A stretch of DNA of 28,853 nt from NCBI GenBank assembly GCA_005878665.1, contig VBLR01000075.1:1-28853 (forward strand), written 5' to 3'. Under the pieces are notes generated by a model that saw only the letters and a list, made by a program, of their open reading frames with translations, searched no databases and was not told the DNA's origin. This DNA is from Methanobacteriota archaeon (GTDB lineage Archaea; Thermoplasmatota; Thermoplasmata; RBG-16-68-12). The position numbers were made by a program, and so were the translations under genes. Positions 21,126 to 27,722 of the stretch are shown one piece after another (position 1 is the stretch's first letter; each line of letters starts with the position of its first letter).

Positions 21126-21154
21126 ACAAGCATCCCTCCACAACGAGGCCGTTC
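21126..21154 (+). repeat. Direct repeat, copy 2 (29 bases)
   Basis: Second copy of the block at 20969-20996, identical over the first 20 bases and over GGCCGTTC, with one inserted A at 21146. Confidence 0.9.
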
Positions 21155-21180
21155 AGGATCCCTGGACGGCCCTTTATTTT
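21147..21180 (+). terminator. Hairpin plus T-run ending small RNA copy 2
   Basis: Eleven-base stem with a three-base loop followed by CTTTATTTT on the plus strand. No T-run follows it on the minus strand, so it is oriented for plus-strand transcription and not for purN. Confidence 0.65.
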
Positions 21181-21197
21181 GGGGCTCATCTCGCTGG

Positions 21198-21839
21198 CTA
21201 GGCCATCGGTGGGATCTCGATTCCCCGGGTGTCGATGCGAACGCGACGGCCTTCCACGTGAAGCCGGCCTTCTGCGAAGAGCCGCACCGCGAGCGGCAGG
21301 AAGATGTGCTCTTGCTCGAGGATCCGGGCGGCGAGGGAGTCCTCCGTGTCGTCCTCGTGGACCGGGACCGCCCTCTGCAAGATGATGGGCCCTCCGTCCA
21401 CGGAGGCGTCGACGAAGTGAATCGTGCAGCCCGAGACTTTGACGCCCGCGGCGATGGCATCGCGGTGGGCGTGTGCCCCCGGGAACGCGGGGAGCAGCGA
21501 CGGATGGATATTGATGATCCGGTCCGGGAACGCGCGGATGAACGACGCGGAAACGAGGCGCATGAAGCCCGCGAAGACGACCAGCTCGACGCGTTTGTCC
21601 CGGAGGACTTTTAGCATCGCTTGCTCGAACGTCTCGCGGTCTTTCCCGAACGGGCGGTGATCGACAACGACCGCAGGGACGCCCGCGGCTTTCGCGCGAT
21701 CGAGGACCGGCGCCCCCGGCACGTTGCAAACGAGGACCGCGAGGTCGATGTCCAGATCTCCGCGCTTGCGCGCGTCCACGAGGCTCTGGAAGTCCGTGCC
21801 CCGTCCCGAGGCGAGCACTCCGACCCTGGTTCGGCCCAT
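21198..21839 (-). CDS. purN: Phosphoribosylglycinamide formyltransferase (folate-dependent)
   Basis: PurN transfers the formyl group of 10-formyltetrahydrofolate to GAR in purine synthesis. The protein is 213 residues, normal length. The phosphate-binding loop is ASGRGTDFQSLVD (10-22). The catalytic Asn-His-Asp set is visible in INIHPSLLPAFPGAHAHRDA (Asn and His) and in TIHFVDASVDGGPIILQ (Asp). The frame at ATG 21839 is clean and starts nine bases after the purH stop, so the two are an operon transcribed leftward (purH then purN). Use of folate instead of formate-plus-ATP (PurT) is notable for an archaeon. Confidence 0.95.
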   Translation of the reverse strand: MGRTRVGVLASGRGTDFQSLVDARKRGDLDIDLAVLVCNVPGAPVLDRAKAAGVPAVVVDHRPFGKDRETFEQAMLKVLRDKRVELVVFAGFMRLVSASFIRAFPDRIINIHPSLLPAFPGAHAHRDAIAAGVKVSGCTIHFVDASVDGGPIILQRAVPVHEDDTEDSLAARILEQEHIFLPLAVRLFAEGRLHVEGRRVRIDTRGIEIPPMA

Positions 21840-21848
21840 CGAGGTCCC

Positions 21849-23384
21849 TCAATGTTTGAACAACCGGATCCCGGTGAAGACCATTCCGATTCCGTGTTCG
21901 TCCGCCGCCGCGATGACTTCGTCGTCGCGGATCGAGCCGCCGGGCTGTGCGACGATGGCGACGCCACCTTTCGCGAGCTCGTCCACCCCATCGCGGAACG
22001 GGAAGTACGCGTCGCTGACCGCGACGCTCCCGCGGGCCGCCGCTTTCGCCTTGTAGCACGCGAGCATGCATGCGTCCACACGGCTCATCTGTCCCGCCCC
22101 GATGCCGACCGTCCGCTCGCCCTTGACGAGGACGATCGAGTTCGACTTCACGTACCGGCTCACCAGGATTCCGAAGAGGATGTCGCGCATCTGCGCCGGA
22201 GTCGGCGACGCCATCGTCACGACCTTGAAGGCCTCCGGACGTGGCCGGGGGAAGTCCGTCGTCTGGAGGAGGACGCCCCCGAGGACCCGGACCATGTCGA
22301 TGCCGTGATCGTTCCGGAACGGACCGCGGGTCCGGAGGATGAGGAACGTCCCCTTCTTTTTCGATTTCAGGAGGTCGAGCGCCTGGGGCTCATACTCCGG
22401 TGCGATGACCGCGTCGAGGACATCCTTCCTCATCCCCTTCGCCGTGGCGAGATCGACCGGGCGGTTCAGGCCGACGACACCACCGTAGGCGGAGATCGGG
22501 TCCGCGGCATGGGCGCTCGTGTACGCTTCCGTGAGCGATGACGCCAGGGCCACGCCCGAAGGGTTCGTGTGCTTGATGACGACGGCGGCAGGCCGATCGA
22601 ACTCCGTCGCGAGGCGCAGCGCCGCATCGAGATCGATCAGGTTGTTGTACGACAACTCCTTCCCCTGCAGTTTCTCCGCGGTCGCCGTGGCGGCGAACGG
22701 GAAGGGCTCGTGGTACAGGGCCGCCTTCTGGTACGGATTCTCGCCGTAACGAAGGTCCGCGACCTTGTCGTACGCGAGGCGCAGCGCGGGGGGGAGCACG
22801 GTCCCCTGGCGTTTCGCGAGATAGTTGTAGATCGCGGCATCGTAACGGGAGGTGTACTCGAACGCTTCCATCGCCAGCTCATTTCGGAGTTTCTCCGGGA
22901 TCGACCGGTGCTCTTGCAGCGTCCGGAGGACATCTGGGTACCGCGAAGGCCGGACGATCACGCTGACCCGCGCCGCGTTCTTCGCGGCGGCGCGGATGAG
23001 GGACACGCCGCCGATATCGATGTTCTCGATCGCCTCCTCGAGCCGGACGTCCGGTTTCGCCGCCGTGGTCTCGAAGGGATAGAGGTTCACGACGACGAGG
23101 TCGATCGGGACGGCGCCGAGGTCCGCGAGGTCTCTCTCATCGCCTCGAGGCGCGAGGATCCCCGCGAAGATTTTCGGGTGGAGGGTCTTCACGCGGCCTC
23201 CCAACCCCTCGTGGAGGCCGGTGTAATCCGCCACGGTCGTCACCGGAAGGCCCGCGTCCTTCAGAGTCTTCGCCGTCCCCTCCGTGCCCATCAATTCAAA
23301 ACCGAGGGCGTGCAGGCCCCGGGCGAAGTCGACGAGACCCTCCTTGTCCGATACGCTGAAGAGAGCCCGGCGGGGGGAAACCAT
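21849..23384 (-). CDS. purH: Bifunctional AICAR formyltransferase/IMP cyclohydrolase
   Basis: PurH carries out the last two purine steps, formylating AICAR with 10-formyltetrahydrofolate and closing the ring to IMP. From ATG 23384 it has 511 residues, the full bifunctional length. The N-terminal cyclohydrolase (MGS-like) domain shows RALFSVSDKEGLVDFARGL, GTEGTAKTL, TLHPKIFAGIL and VNLYPFE. The C-terminal transformylase shows DLRYGENPYQKAALY, VVIKHTNPSGVA, and near the end SNSIVLVKG...GIGAGQMSRVDAC. The frame is open to 23417, but ATG 23384 gives the usual start and lies about 34 bases past a minus-strand CTTAATTG box. Many archaea replace this enzyme with PurP and PurO; here the bacterial-like fused form is present. 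Confidence 0.96.
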   Translation of the reverse strand: MVSPRRALFSVSDKEGLVDFARGLHALGFELMGTEGTAKTLKDAGLPVTTVADYTGLHEGLGGRVKTLHPKIFAGILAPRGDERDLADLGAVPIDLVVVNLYPFETTAAKPDVRLEEAIENIDIGGVSLIRAAAKNAARVSVIVRPSRYPDVLRTLQEHRSIPEKLRNELAMEAFEYTSRYDAAIYNYLAKRQGTVLPPALRLAYDKVADLRYGENPYQKAALYHEPFPFAATATAEKLQGKELSYNNLIDLDAALRLATEFDRPAAVVIKHTNPSGVALASSLTEAYTSAHAADPISAYGGVVGLNRPVDLATAKGMRKDVLDAVIAPEYEPQALDLLKSKKKGTFLILRTRGPFRNDHGIDMVRVLGGVLLQTTDFPRPRPEAFKVVTMASPTPAQMRDILFGILVSRYVKSNSIVLVKGERTVGIGAGQMSRVDACMLACYKAKAAARGSVAVSDAYFPFRDGVDELAKGGVAIVAQPGGSIRDDEVIAAADEHGIGMVFTGIRLFKH

Positions 23385-23414
23385 CCCTATTACCGGATGG
23401 CAATGGAAAGAATG

Positions 23415-23422
23415 CAATTAAG
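23415..23422 (-). promoter_or_regulatory. TATA-like box for the purH-purN operon
   Basis: CTTAATTG on the minus strand, about 34 bases before the purH ATG, giving a short leader. Confidence 0.4.
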
Positions 23423-23443
23423 TCTTCGGTGGCCGTGGGATGG

Positions 23444-24412
23444 TCATGCCGAGGGGGACGTCACTCGGGGCGTCGGGTCCGGGCGGGGAAGCAGCCCTGC
23501 CTCCTGCACCAGGTCCGGCACCACCTCCTCCCACCCGATCGGCATCAAGTGCACCCCGCGGACCCCCTCGATCTTCTCGAGCGCCTTGATCGTCCGGACC
23601 GCGATGCTCACGCCCTCCGCCTTCGGATTCGGAGCGCGCTCCATTCGGTTGACGATGTGTTTCGGGACGACCGCGCCGAGCTTCTCGACCATGAATCGAG
23701 CCATCTTCGCGGATTTCAGCGGGATGACGCCCGCGAGGATGTACACCTTGTCGTGGAGCCACTCCTTCCGCACGAGGCGCATCCACTCCTCGAACGCATC
23801 CACGTCGTACACGCCTTGGGTCTGGACGAAATCGGCGCCGGCCATGACCTTTCCCCGGAGCTTACCGAACGATTCCTCGTTCGAACCGCGAAACGGGTCG
23901 GCGGCCGCGCCGATGAAAACCTTCGGGGCGTTCTCCACCTTGTCTCCGCCCCGCAGGATCCCGGTGTCTCGCAGAGCGCGGAAGGTCGCGATCATCTCTT
24001 CGGTGTTCAGGTCGAAGACGGCCTTCGCGTCCTTCTCGTTTCCCGCGGCCGGCGGGTCGCCCCAGAGGCAGAGGACATTGTGGATTCCGAGGGCCGAGGC
24101 CCCGAGGAGATCCGATTGGAGGCCGATGCGGTTTCGGTCTCGCGAGACCATTTGCATGATCGGTTCGACGCCTTCTTGCAAAGCGATCAGCGCGCCGGCC
24201 AGGGAGGAAATCCGAACGAGCGCCCGCTGGCCATCCGTCACGTTGCACGCGTCCACCATCCCGCGATAGGCGGCCGCATGGCGCCGAATCTCCGACGCGT
24301 CGGCGGAGGCCGGCGGGGCGATCTCCGCCGTCACCGCGAACCCTCCGGACGCGAGGATCCGTTCGAGACGACTGCCCGCACGGATCGGACGGCTCGCGGC
24401 CTCCGCGGGCAT
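23444..24412 (-). CDS. metF: Methylenetetrahydrofolate reductase family protein
   Basis: This 322-residue TIM-barrel flavoprotein reduces 5,10-methylenetetrahydrofolate to the 5-methyl form used for methionine or other methyl transfers. Recognisable parts are AVTAEIAPP near the start, VDACNVTDGQRA, LGIHNVLCLWGDPP (equivalent to the LxLxGDPP block), FIGAAADPF and ADFVQTQGVYDVDAFEEWM. The enzyme resembles the archaeal/acetogen type, which lacks the eukaryotic regulatory domain and often works with a zinc partner subunit; none is next to it. ATG 24412 is about 28 bases past a minus-strand CTTAGATA box, so the mRNA is likely leaderless. It lies just upstream of purH and points the same way, but 59 bases separate the genes. 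Confidence 0.9.
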   Translation of the reverse strand: MPAEAASRPIRAGSRLERILASGGFAVTAEIAPPASADASEIRRHAAAYRGMVDACNVTDGQRALVRISSLAGALIALQEGVEPIMQMVSRDRNRIGLQSDLLGASALGIHNVLCLWGDPPAAGNEKDAKAVFDLNTEEMIATFRALRDTGILRGGDKVENAPKVFIGAAADPFRGSNEESFGKLRGKVMAGADFVQTQGVYDVDAFEEWMRLVRKEWLHDKVYILAGVIPLKSAKMARFMVEKLGAVVPKHIVNRMERAPNPKAEGVSIAVRTIKALEKIEGVRGVHLMPIGWEEVVPDLVQEAGLLPRPDPTPRVTSPSA

Positions 24413-24436
24413 CGCGCGCGGGAACGGCGGCGGAGC

Positions 24437-24444
24437 TATCTAAG
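24437..24444 (-). promoter_or_regulatory. TATA box for metF
   Basis: CTTAGATA on the minus strand, centred about 28 bases before the metF ATG at 24412. It lies between metF and the end of the geranylgeranyl reductase gene. Confidence 0.5.
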
Positions 24445-24471
24445 CTTCGGTCGAATGCATGAAGGAATCGA

Positions 24472-25623
24472 CTACCATCCATAGCGGTCGCACAGTTCGA
24501 GGGCGAGGATCATCCGATAGAATTCGCGTGCGTGAATCCCCAACCACGGCTTGCGGAGCAGCACGGACAGGATCAGCCGCGGGTTCACGGCCCGCCAATC
24601 GAGTCCGTGAAGTTCCTCGCCGACGGAATTCATCAGCCGATCGCCCCATCGCCGGATGCGGTCGATCATCCAGGAGAGGAGCGGGTCCAGGAACGGCGAC
24701 GCTCGCATGGCCCGGTCGTACGCGACCATGGACGTCGGATCCTCCCGCGTCAACGCGGTCACCGCGAACTCGCCCGCGAGGCGCCCGCTGAAGATCCCCG
24801 AGTGGATCCCCGCCCCATTCAAGGGGTTCGTGATGCCCGCGGCATCGCCGGCGATGGCCAGGCCAGGCGCCCCGAGGGAGGTCAAATCGTACCGCGAAGG
24901 AATCGAACCCGCGATGGTCTGCGTCCTCCGGTCCACGTCGATGCCGAACTTGCGGCAAAAATCCACCGTGGCGGCGTGCGCGTCGATGTGGCCTCCGGCG
25001 CCGACGTTCACCGAATCGCCCTTCGGGAATATCCACGCGTAACCGCCCTGGTACGCCTCTCCGATGTAGAGGAGGAAGAACTCCGGTTCCAGGAGCGGCA
25101 CGTCCTCGCGGCGGAATCGGTACTCGTACGCGCCGATCCGCTCGAGGCTACGGACGAGGCCCGCTTGACGGGCGACGAAGCTCGCAGGCCCGTCGGCGCC
25201 GATGATGACGCGCGTATCGATCGTCTCGCCGTTTGCCTCGATTCGCCACCCGCCATCATGACGGGAAATCCCCGTGACCTTGGTCGACGTGCGCAGCTGC
25301 GCGCCATCGTCGACCGCGCCATCGACGAGCCAGCGATCGAATGCGGGGCGATGGATCGCGTATCCCGGGAGGCGGGTGATGTAGAACCAAGTCCCGTTCG
25401 GCGCGATGCACTTGGCACCGATGACGCGCTGGGCGATCCACTCCTCTCGCGGCCGGAGGCCGTTCGACGCAAGGCCGAACTCGCTGACGCCTTCCGCGCA
25501 CTGGACTGGTTCGCCGACCACCTTCTTCTTTTCGAGGATCGCGGTCCGGAAGCCCGCGGCGGCGAGTGGCCGTGCGGCCATCCCTCCGGCCGGTCCAGCG
25601 CCGACGACGACCGCGTCGTACAT
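24472..25623 (-). CDS. Geranylgeranyl reductase family flavoprotein
   Basis: This 383-residue FAD enzyme most likely saturates the isoprenoid chains of archaeal ether lipids (digeranylgeranylglycerophospholipid reductase). The FAD-binding Rossmann motif VGAGPAGGMAARPLAAAG opens the protein at about residue 7. The family's second block, GEPVQCAEGVSEFGL, follows, with the Cys in the GGR-type CAEG motif. Later come VIIGADGPASFVAR and GLAIAGDAAGITNPLNGAGIHSGIFSGRLAGE, the FAD/NAD(P)H GD motif. Length fits. ATG 25623 opens directly with the Rossmann strand. It is 35 bases after the end of the winged-helix gene upstream, with a weak AAATAG box in between. Confidence 0.9.
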   Translation of the reverse strand: MYDAVVVGAGPAGGMAARPLAAAGFRTAILEKKKVVGEPVQCAEGVSEFGLASNGLRPREEWIAQRVIGAKCIAPNGTWFYITRLPGYAIHRPAFDRWLVDGAVDDGAQLRTSTKVTGISRHDGGWRIEANGETIDTRVIIGADGPASFVARQAGLVRSLERIGAYEYRFRREDVPLLEPEFFLLYIGEAYQGGYAWIFPKGDSVNVGAGGHIDAHAATVDFCRKFGIDVDRRTQTIAGSIPSRYDLTSLGAPGLAIAGDAAGITNPLNGAGIHSGIFSGRLAGEFAVTALTREDPTSMVAYDRAMRASPFLDPLLSWMIDRIRRWGDRLMNSVGEELHGLDWRAVNPRLILSVLLRKPWLGIHAREFYRMILALELCDRYGW

Positions 25624-25658
25624 TCGACGATGGAGAGAGGGTCGGAGCTATTTCGGCC

Positions 25659-26186
25659 TTACGCGGTCGCCTCCGCGGGGAACCGCACCGCGAGGTCTTC
25701 GCCGTGCGCCGTCGGCCGGTATACGTACGGGGGCACGCCCCGCCGGACGGCGGGACCACGTTGCTTCGTGATCAGCTGGACGGCCATCAGGACCCGCAGG
25801 CCGTTGACGGTCGTGTACTCGGAGAGACCGAGCTCCTCGGCCACCTCCGTCGTGCTCGCGTCCGGATGGACATGGAGGAACCGAAGGATCGTGACCGTAT
25901 TCCGGTCGAGGACCTCGGCCGTCTGCTTCTGCTCCGGCCGCGGCTCGAGCTCGAGCCGCTCGTAGACCCTCTTGCCCTGCTCCGATGGCGAGACGACGAC
26001 GTTCAGCAACGCGGTCTTCTCGATCTCGAGCAGGTGCTTCGCGACCGCCGCCGGCGCGATGCCCATCTGGGCCGCAAGCTCGGGGATCTTCGAATCGCGG
26101 TTGCGGTACACCTTGTTCTCCACGACGATCGAGAGGACCTCGCGCTGACGTTCCGTGAGGAGTCGAGACCAGTCGCTAGAGTGCAT
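25659..26186 (-). CDS. Winged-helix transcriptional regulator
   Basis: This protein has 175 residues from ATG 26186. The first helix-turn-helix reads LTERQREVLSIVVENKVYRNRDSKIPELAAQMGIAPAAVAKHLLEIEKTALL. A second region (about 90-140) has LDRNTVTILRFLHVHPDASTTEVAEELGLSEYTTVNGLRVLMAVQLI, also helix-turn-helix-like. The frame is open up to 26309, but a minus-strand CTTAAG box is centred about 28 bases ahead of ATG 26186, which makes it a leaderless start. It is divergent from folD and directly upstream of the geranylgeranyl reductase, so a regulatory link to lipid or folate genes is possible but unproven. Confidence 0.85.
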   Translation of the reverse strand: MHSSDWSRLLTERQREVLSIVVENKVYRNRDSKIPELAAQMGIAPAAVAKHLLEIEKTALLNVVVSPSEQGKRVYERLELEPRPEQKQTAEVLDRNTVTILRFLHVHPDASTTEVAEELGLSEYTTVNGLRVLMAVQLITKQRGPAVRRGVPPYVYRPTAHGEDLAVRFPAEATA

Positions 26187-26211
26187 CCGGCCGCCGAACG
26201 TCGCGAGCAGT

Positions 26212-26217
26212 CTTAAG
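26212..26217 (-). promoter_or_regulatory. TATA-like box for the winged-helix regulator
   Basis: CTTAAG on the minus strand, centred about 28 bases from ATG 26186. It supports that ATG over the longer frame. Confidence 0.45.
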
Positions 26218-26323
26218 CGTTTTCGTGGCCCGCCGGCGGCGGGTCGTTGTCTGACGACATCGGCGTACGATTCTGCGGCACCACTCGTGGTGTCAGACGC
26301 GCGCCGCATGTCTCGCGCTCAAG

Positions 26324-26331
26324 GCTATATC
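26324..26331 (+). promoter_or_regulatory. TATA box for folD
   Basis: GCTATATC is centred about 36 bases before GTG 26364, so the leader would be under ten bases. It argues against any start upstream in the open frame. Confidence 0.55.
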
Positions 26332-26363
26332 GACCGAACCGATTCCCACCATCGGGTGCCCAC

Positions 26364-27266
26364 GTGCCCGGCAACGTCATCGATGGCAAGAGGATTGGGG
26401 ACGACGTTCGGACCAAGCTGAAGCCGCGCCTCGCGAAGCTCGCGGATGAGGGTGTGGTCCCCGGTCTCGCGGCGGTCCTCGTCGGGGAAAATCCCGCGTC
26501 GCAGCTCTATGTCAAGATGAAAGCGAAGGCCTCCGAGGAGATGGGGATGGCCCACTGGACGATTGAGCTGCCCGGTGATGTGCCCGAGGCTCGTCTCCTC
26601 CAGGAGATCGGCCGGTTGAACAGCGATCCGAAGGTCCACGGGATCCTCGTCCAGCAGCCGTTGCCCGAGCAGATCTCGGTGGACAAGGCAGTCTCGGCGG
26701 TCAGCCCGCTCAAGGACGTGGACTGCTTCCACCCCGTGAACGTCGGCCTCGTGCTGATCGGCCGCCCGCGGTTCGCACCCGCCACCCCCTCTGGCGTCGT
26801 CGAACTCCTCATGCGCAGCGGCTACGATCCGAGCGGCAAGGACGTCGTGATTGTGGGCCGGAGCAACATCGTCGGGAAGCCGCTCGCGGCCCTCCTGATG
26901 CAAAAAGGCCCCAAGGCGAACGCGACGGTGACTGTCGTCCATAGCGGGACACGCGAACTCGCGTCGCACACGAGGCGGGCGGAGATCCTCATCGCCGCGA
27001 TGGGCTCCCCGCGGTTCATCAAGCGGGACATGATCAACAAGGGCGCAATCGTCATCGACGTCGGGATCAATCGAGTCCGTGATGAGAGCGCGAAGAGCGG
27101 CTATCGCACGGTCGGCGACGTGGACTTCGACGCCGTGCGCCCGAAAGCGGAGGCGATCTCGCCCGTGCCGGGCGGCGTGGGACCGATGACGATCGCGATG
27201 CTCCTGTCGAATACGGTGTATGCAGCGGAGCTCGCCCTCAGAGCCGCCGGCCCCGCCCCAACGTAA
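26364..27266 (+). CDS. folD: Methylenetetrahydrofolate dehydrogenase/cyclohydrolase
   Basis: FolD interconverts 5,10-methylene-, 5,10-methenyl- and 10-formyltetrahydrofolate, the last being the one-carbon donor for PurN and PurH. From GTG 26364 the protein has 300 residues, normal for FolD. Diagnostic blocks are ASQLYVKMKAKASEEMGM with its catalytic Tyr and Lys, HGILVQQPLPEQI, PLKDVDCFHPVNVG, the Rossmann segment VVIVGRSNIVGKPLAALL, and the closing SPVPGGVGPMTIAMLLSNT. The open frame begins at 26247, but the TATA box at 26324-26331 supports GTG 26364. Its presence with purN and purH indicates tetrahydrofolate-based one-carbon transfer. Confidence 0.95.
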   Translation: MPGNVIDGKRIGDDVRTKLKPRLAKLADEGVVPGLAAVLVGENPASQLYVKMKAKASEEMGMAHWTIELPGDVPEARLLQEIGRLNSDPKVHGILVQQPLPEQISVDKAVSAVSPLKDVDCFHPVNVGLVLIGRPRFAPATPSGVVELLMRSGYDPSGKDVVIVGRSNIVGKPLAALLMQKGPKANATVTVVHSGTRELASHTRRAEILIAAMGSPRFIKRDMINKGAIVIDVGINRVRDESAKSGYRTVGDVDFDAVRPKAEAISPVPGGVGPMTIAMLLSNTVYAAELALRAAGPAPT

Positions 27267-27313
27267 CGGCTATCCCTCGATACGCCCATGGCTGGCGCTC
27301 GGAGAGTGGGCCG

Positions 27314-27658
27314 ATGATCACGGGCGTTCAAGACGTCTACTACGAAGTCCAGGACATGAAACGCGCCATCGCGTTCTACCGCAACGTGCTGAATCTGGCG
27401 ATGACGGAGGAGAGCGCCGACTGGAGCGCCATGAACGTGGGAGGTCTCCGCATCGGGCTCGATTCGACCGACGGCAAGCCCACGCCGAAACGGGCCATCT
27501 TGACGTTCAAGACGACGGACATCCGAGCCGACGTCAAGCGAATGCGAGACAAGGGCGTGAAGTTCGTCGGCGAGATCGGCGATTACCCGTGGGGCAGTGT
27601 CGTGACCTTCGAAGATTCGGAGGGGAACTTCCTCAAGCTCATGCAGCCGCCGAAGTGA
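27314..27658 (+). CDS. VOC (glyoxalase-fold) protein
   Basis: This 114-residue protein is a single VOC module, intact: VQDVYYEVQDMKRAIAFYRNVLNLAM at the start, then WSAMNVGGLRIGLDST, LTFKTTDIRADVKRMRDKGV, and the closing GSVVTFEDSEGNFLKLMQPP with its conserved Glu. VOC proteins act as dimers with a metal site between modules and can be lyases, isomerases, dioxygenases or resistance proteins, so the reaction is not known. It is the same fold as the broken gene at 1590-1968 but clearly a different paralog. It sits between folD (47 bases away) and purD (64 bases away), on the same strand. Confidence 0.85.
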   Translation: MITGVQDVYYEVQDMKRAIAFYRNVLNLAMTEESADWSAMNVGGLRIGLDSTDGKPTPKRAILTFKTTDIRADVKRMRDKGVKFVGEIGDYPWGSVVTFEDSEGNFLKLMQPPK

Positions 27659-27722
27659 TTCGGGTTTCGGCGGAGTGCGCGAAACTAGAAATCCCGGCCG
27701 CCACCATCTCCGCATCGCGATC

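Larger units (their letters stand above)
21124..21180 (+). ncRNA. Candidate small RNA, copy 2 of a tandem pair
   Basis: The predicted transcript of about 57 bases starts with the same 20-base block as copy 1 (21126-21145). It ends in an 11-base stem (GGCCGTTCAGG 21147-21157 with CCTGGACGGCC 21161-21171, one G-U pair, loop ATC), then CTTTATTTT. The hairpin shares its outer bases with copy 1 but the loop and inner stem differ. So promoter position, 5' block and terminator type are kept while the loop drifts, as expected for duplicated RNA genes. It ends 17 bases before the stop of convergent purN, so it could also affect that transcript's end. Confidence 0.55.

Noticed and set aside
20969..21154. 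The direct repeats as attachment sites or a two-unit CRISPR-like array
   Set aside because: No integrase, tRNA target, cas genes or further repeats nearby. Each copy continues into its own hairpin and T-run, which fits RNA genes better.
21094..21197. Extension of purN or another frame through the repeat on the minus strand
   Set aside because: purN has a clean stop at 21198 and full family length. The open frame across the repeat lacks coding character.
22569..24269. Plus-strand frame of 566 codons opposite purH and metF
   Set aside because: Spans two real minus-strand genes and their gap; composition is typical of antisense GC-rich frames.
24532..25965. Plus-strand frame of 477 codons opposite the geranylgeranyl reductase and regulator
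   Set aside because: Covers two real genes on the other strand, no domain, no promoter in the right place.
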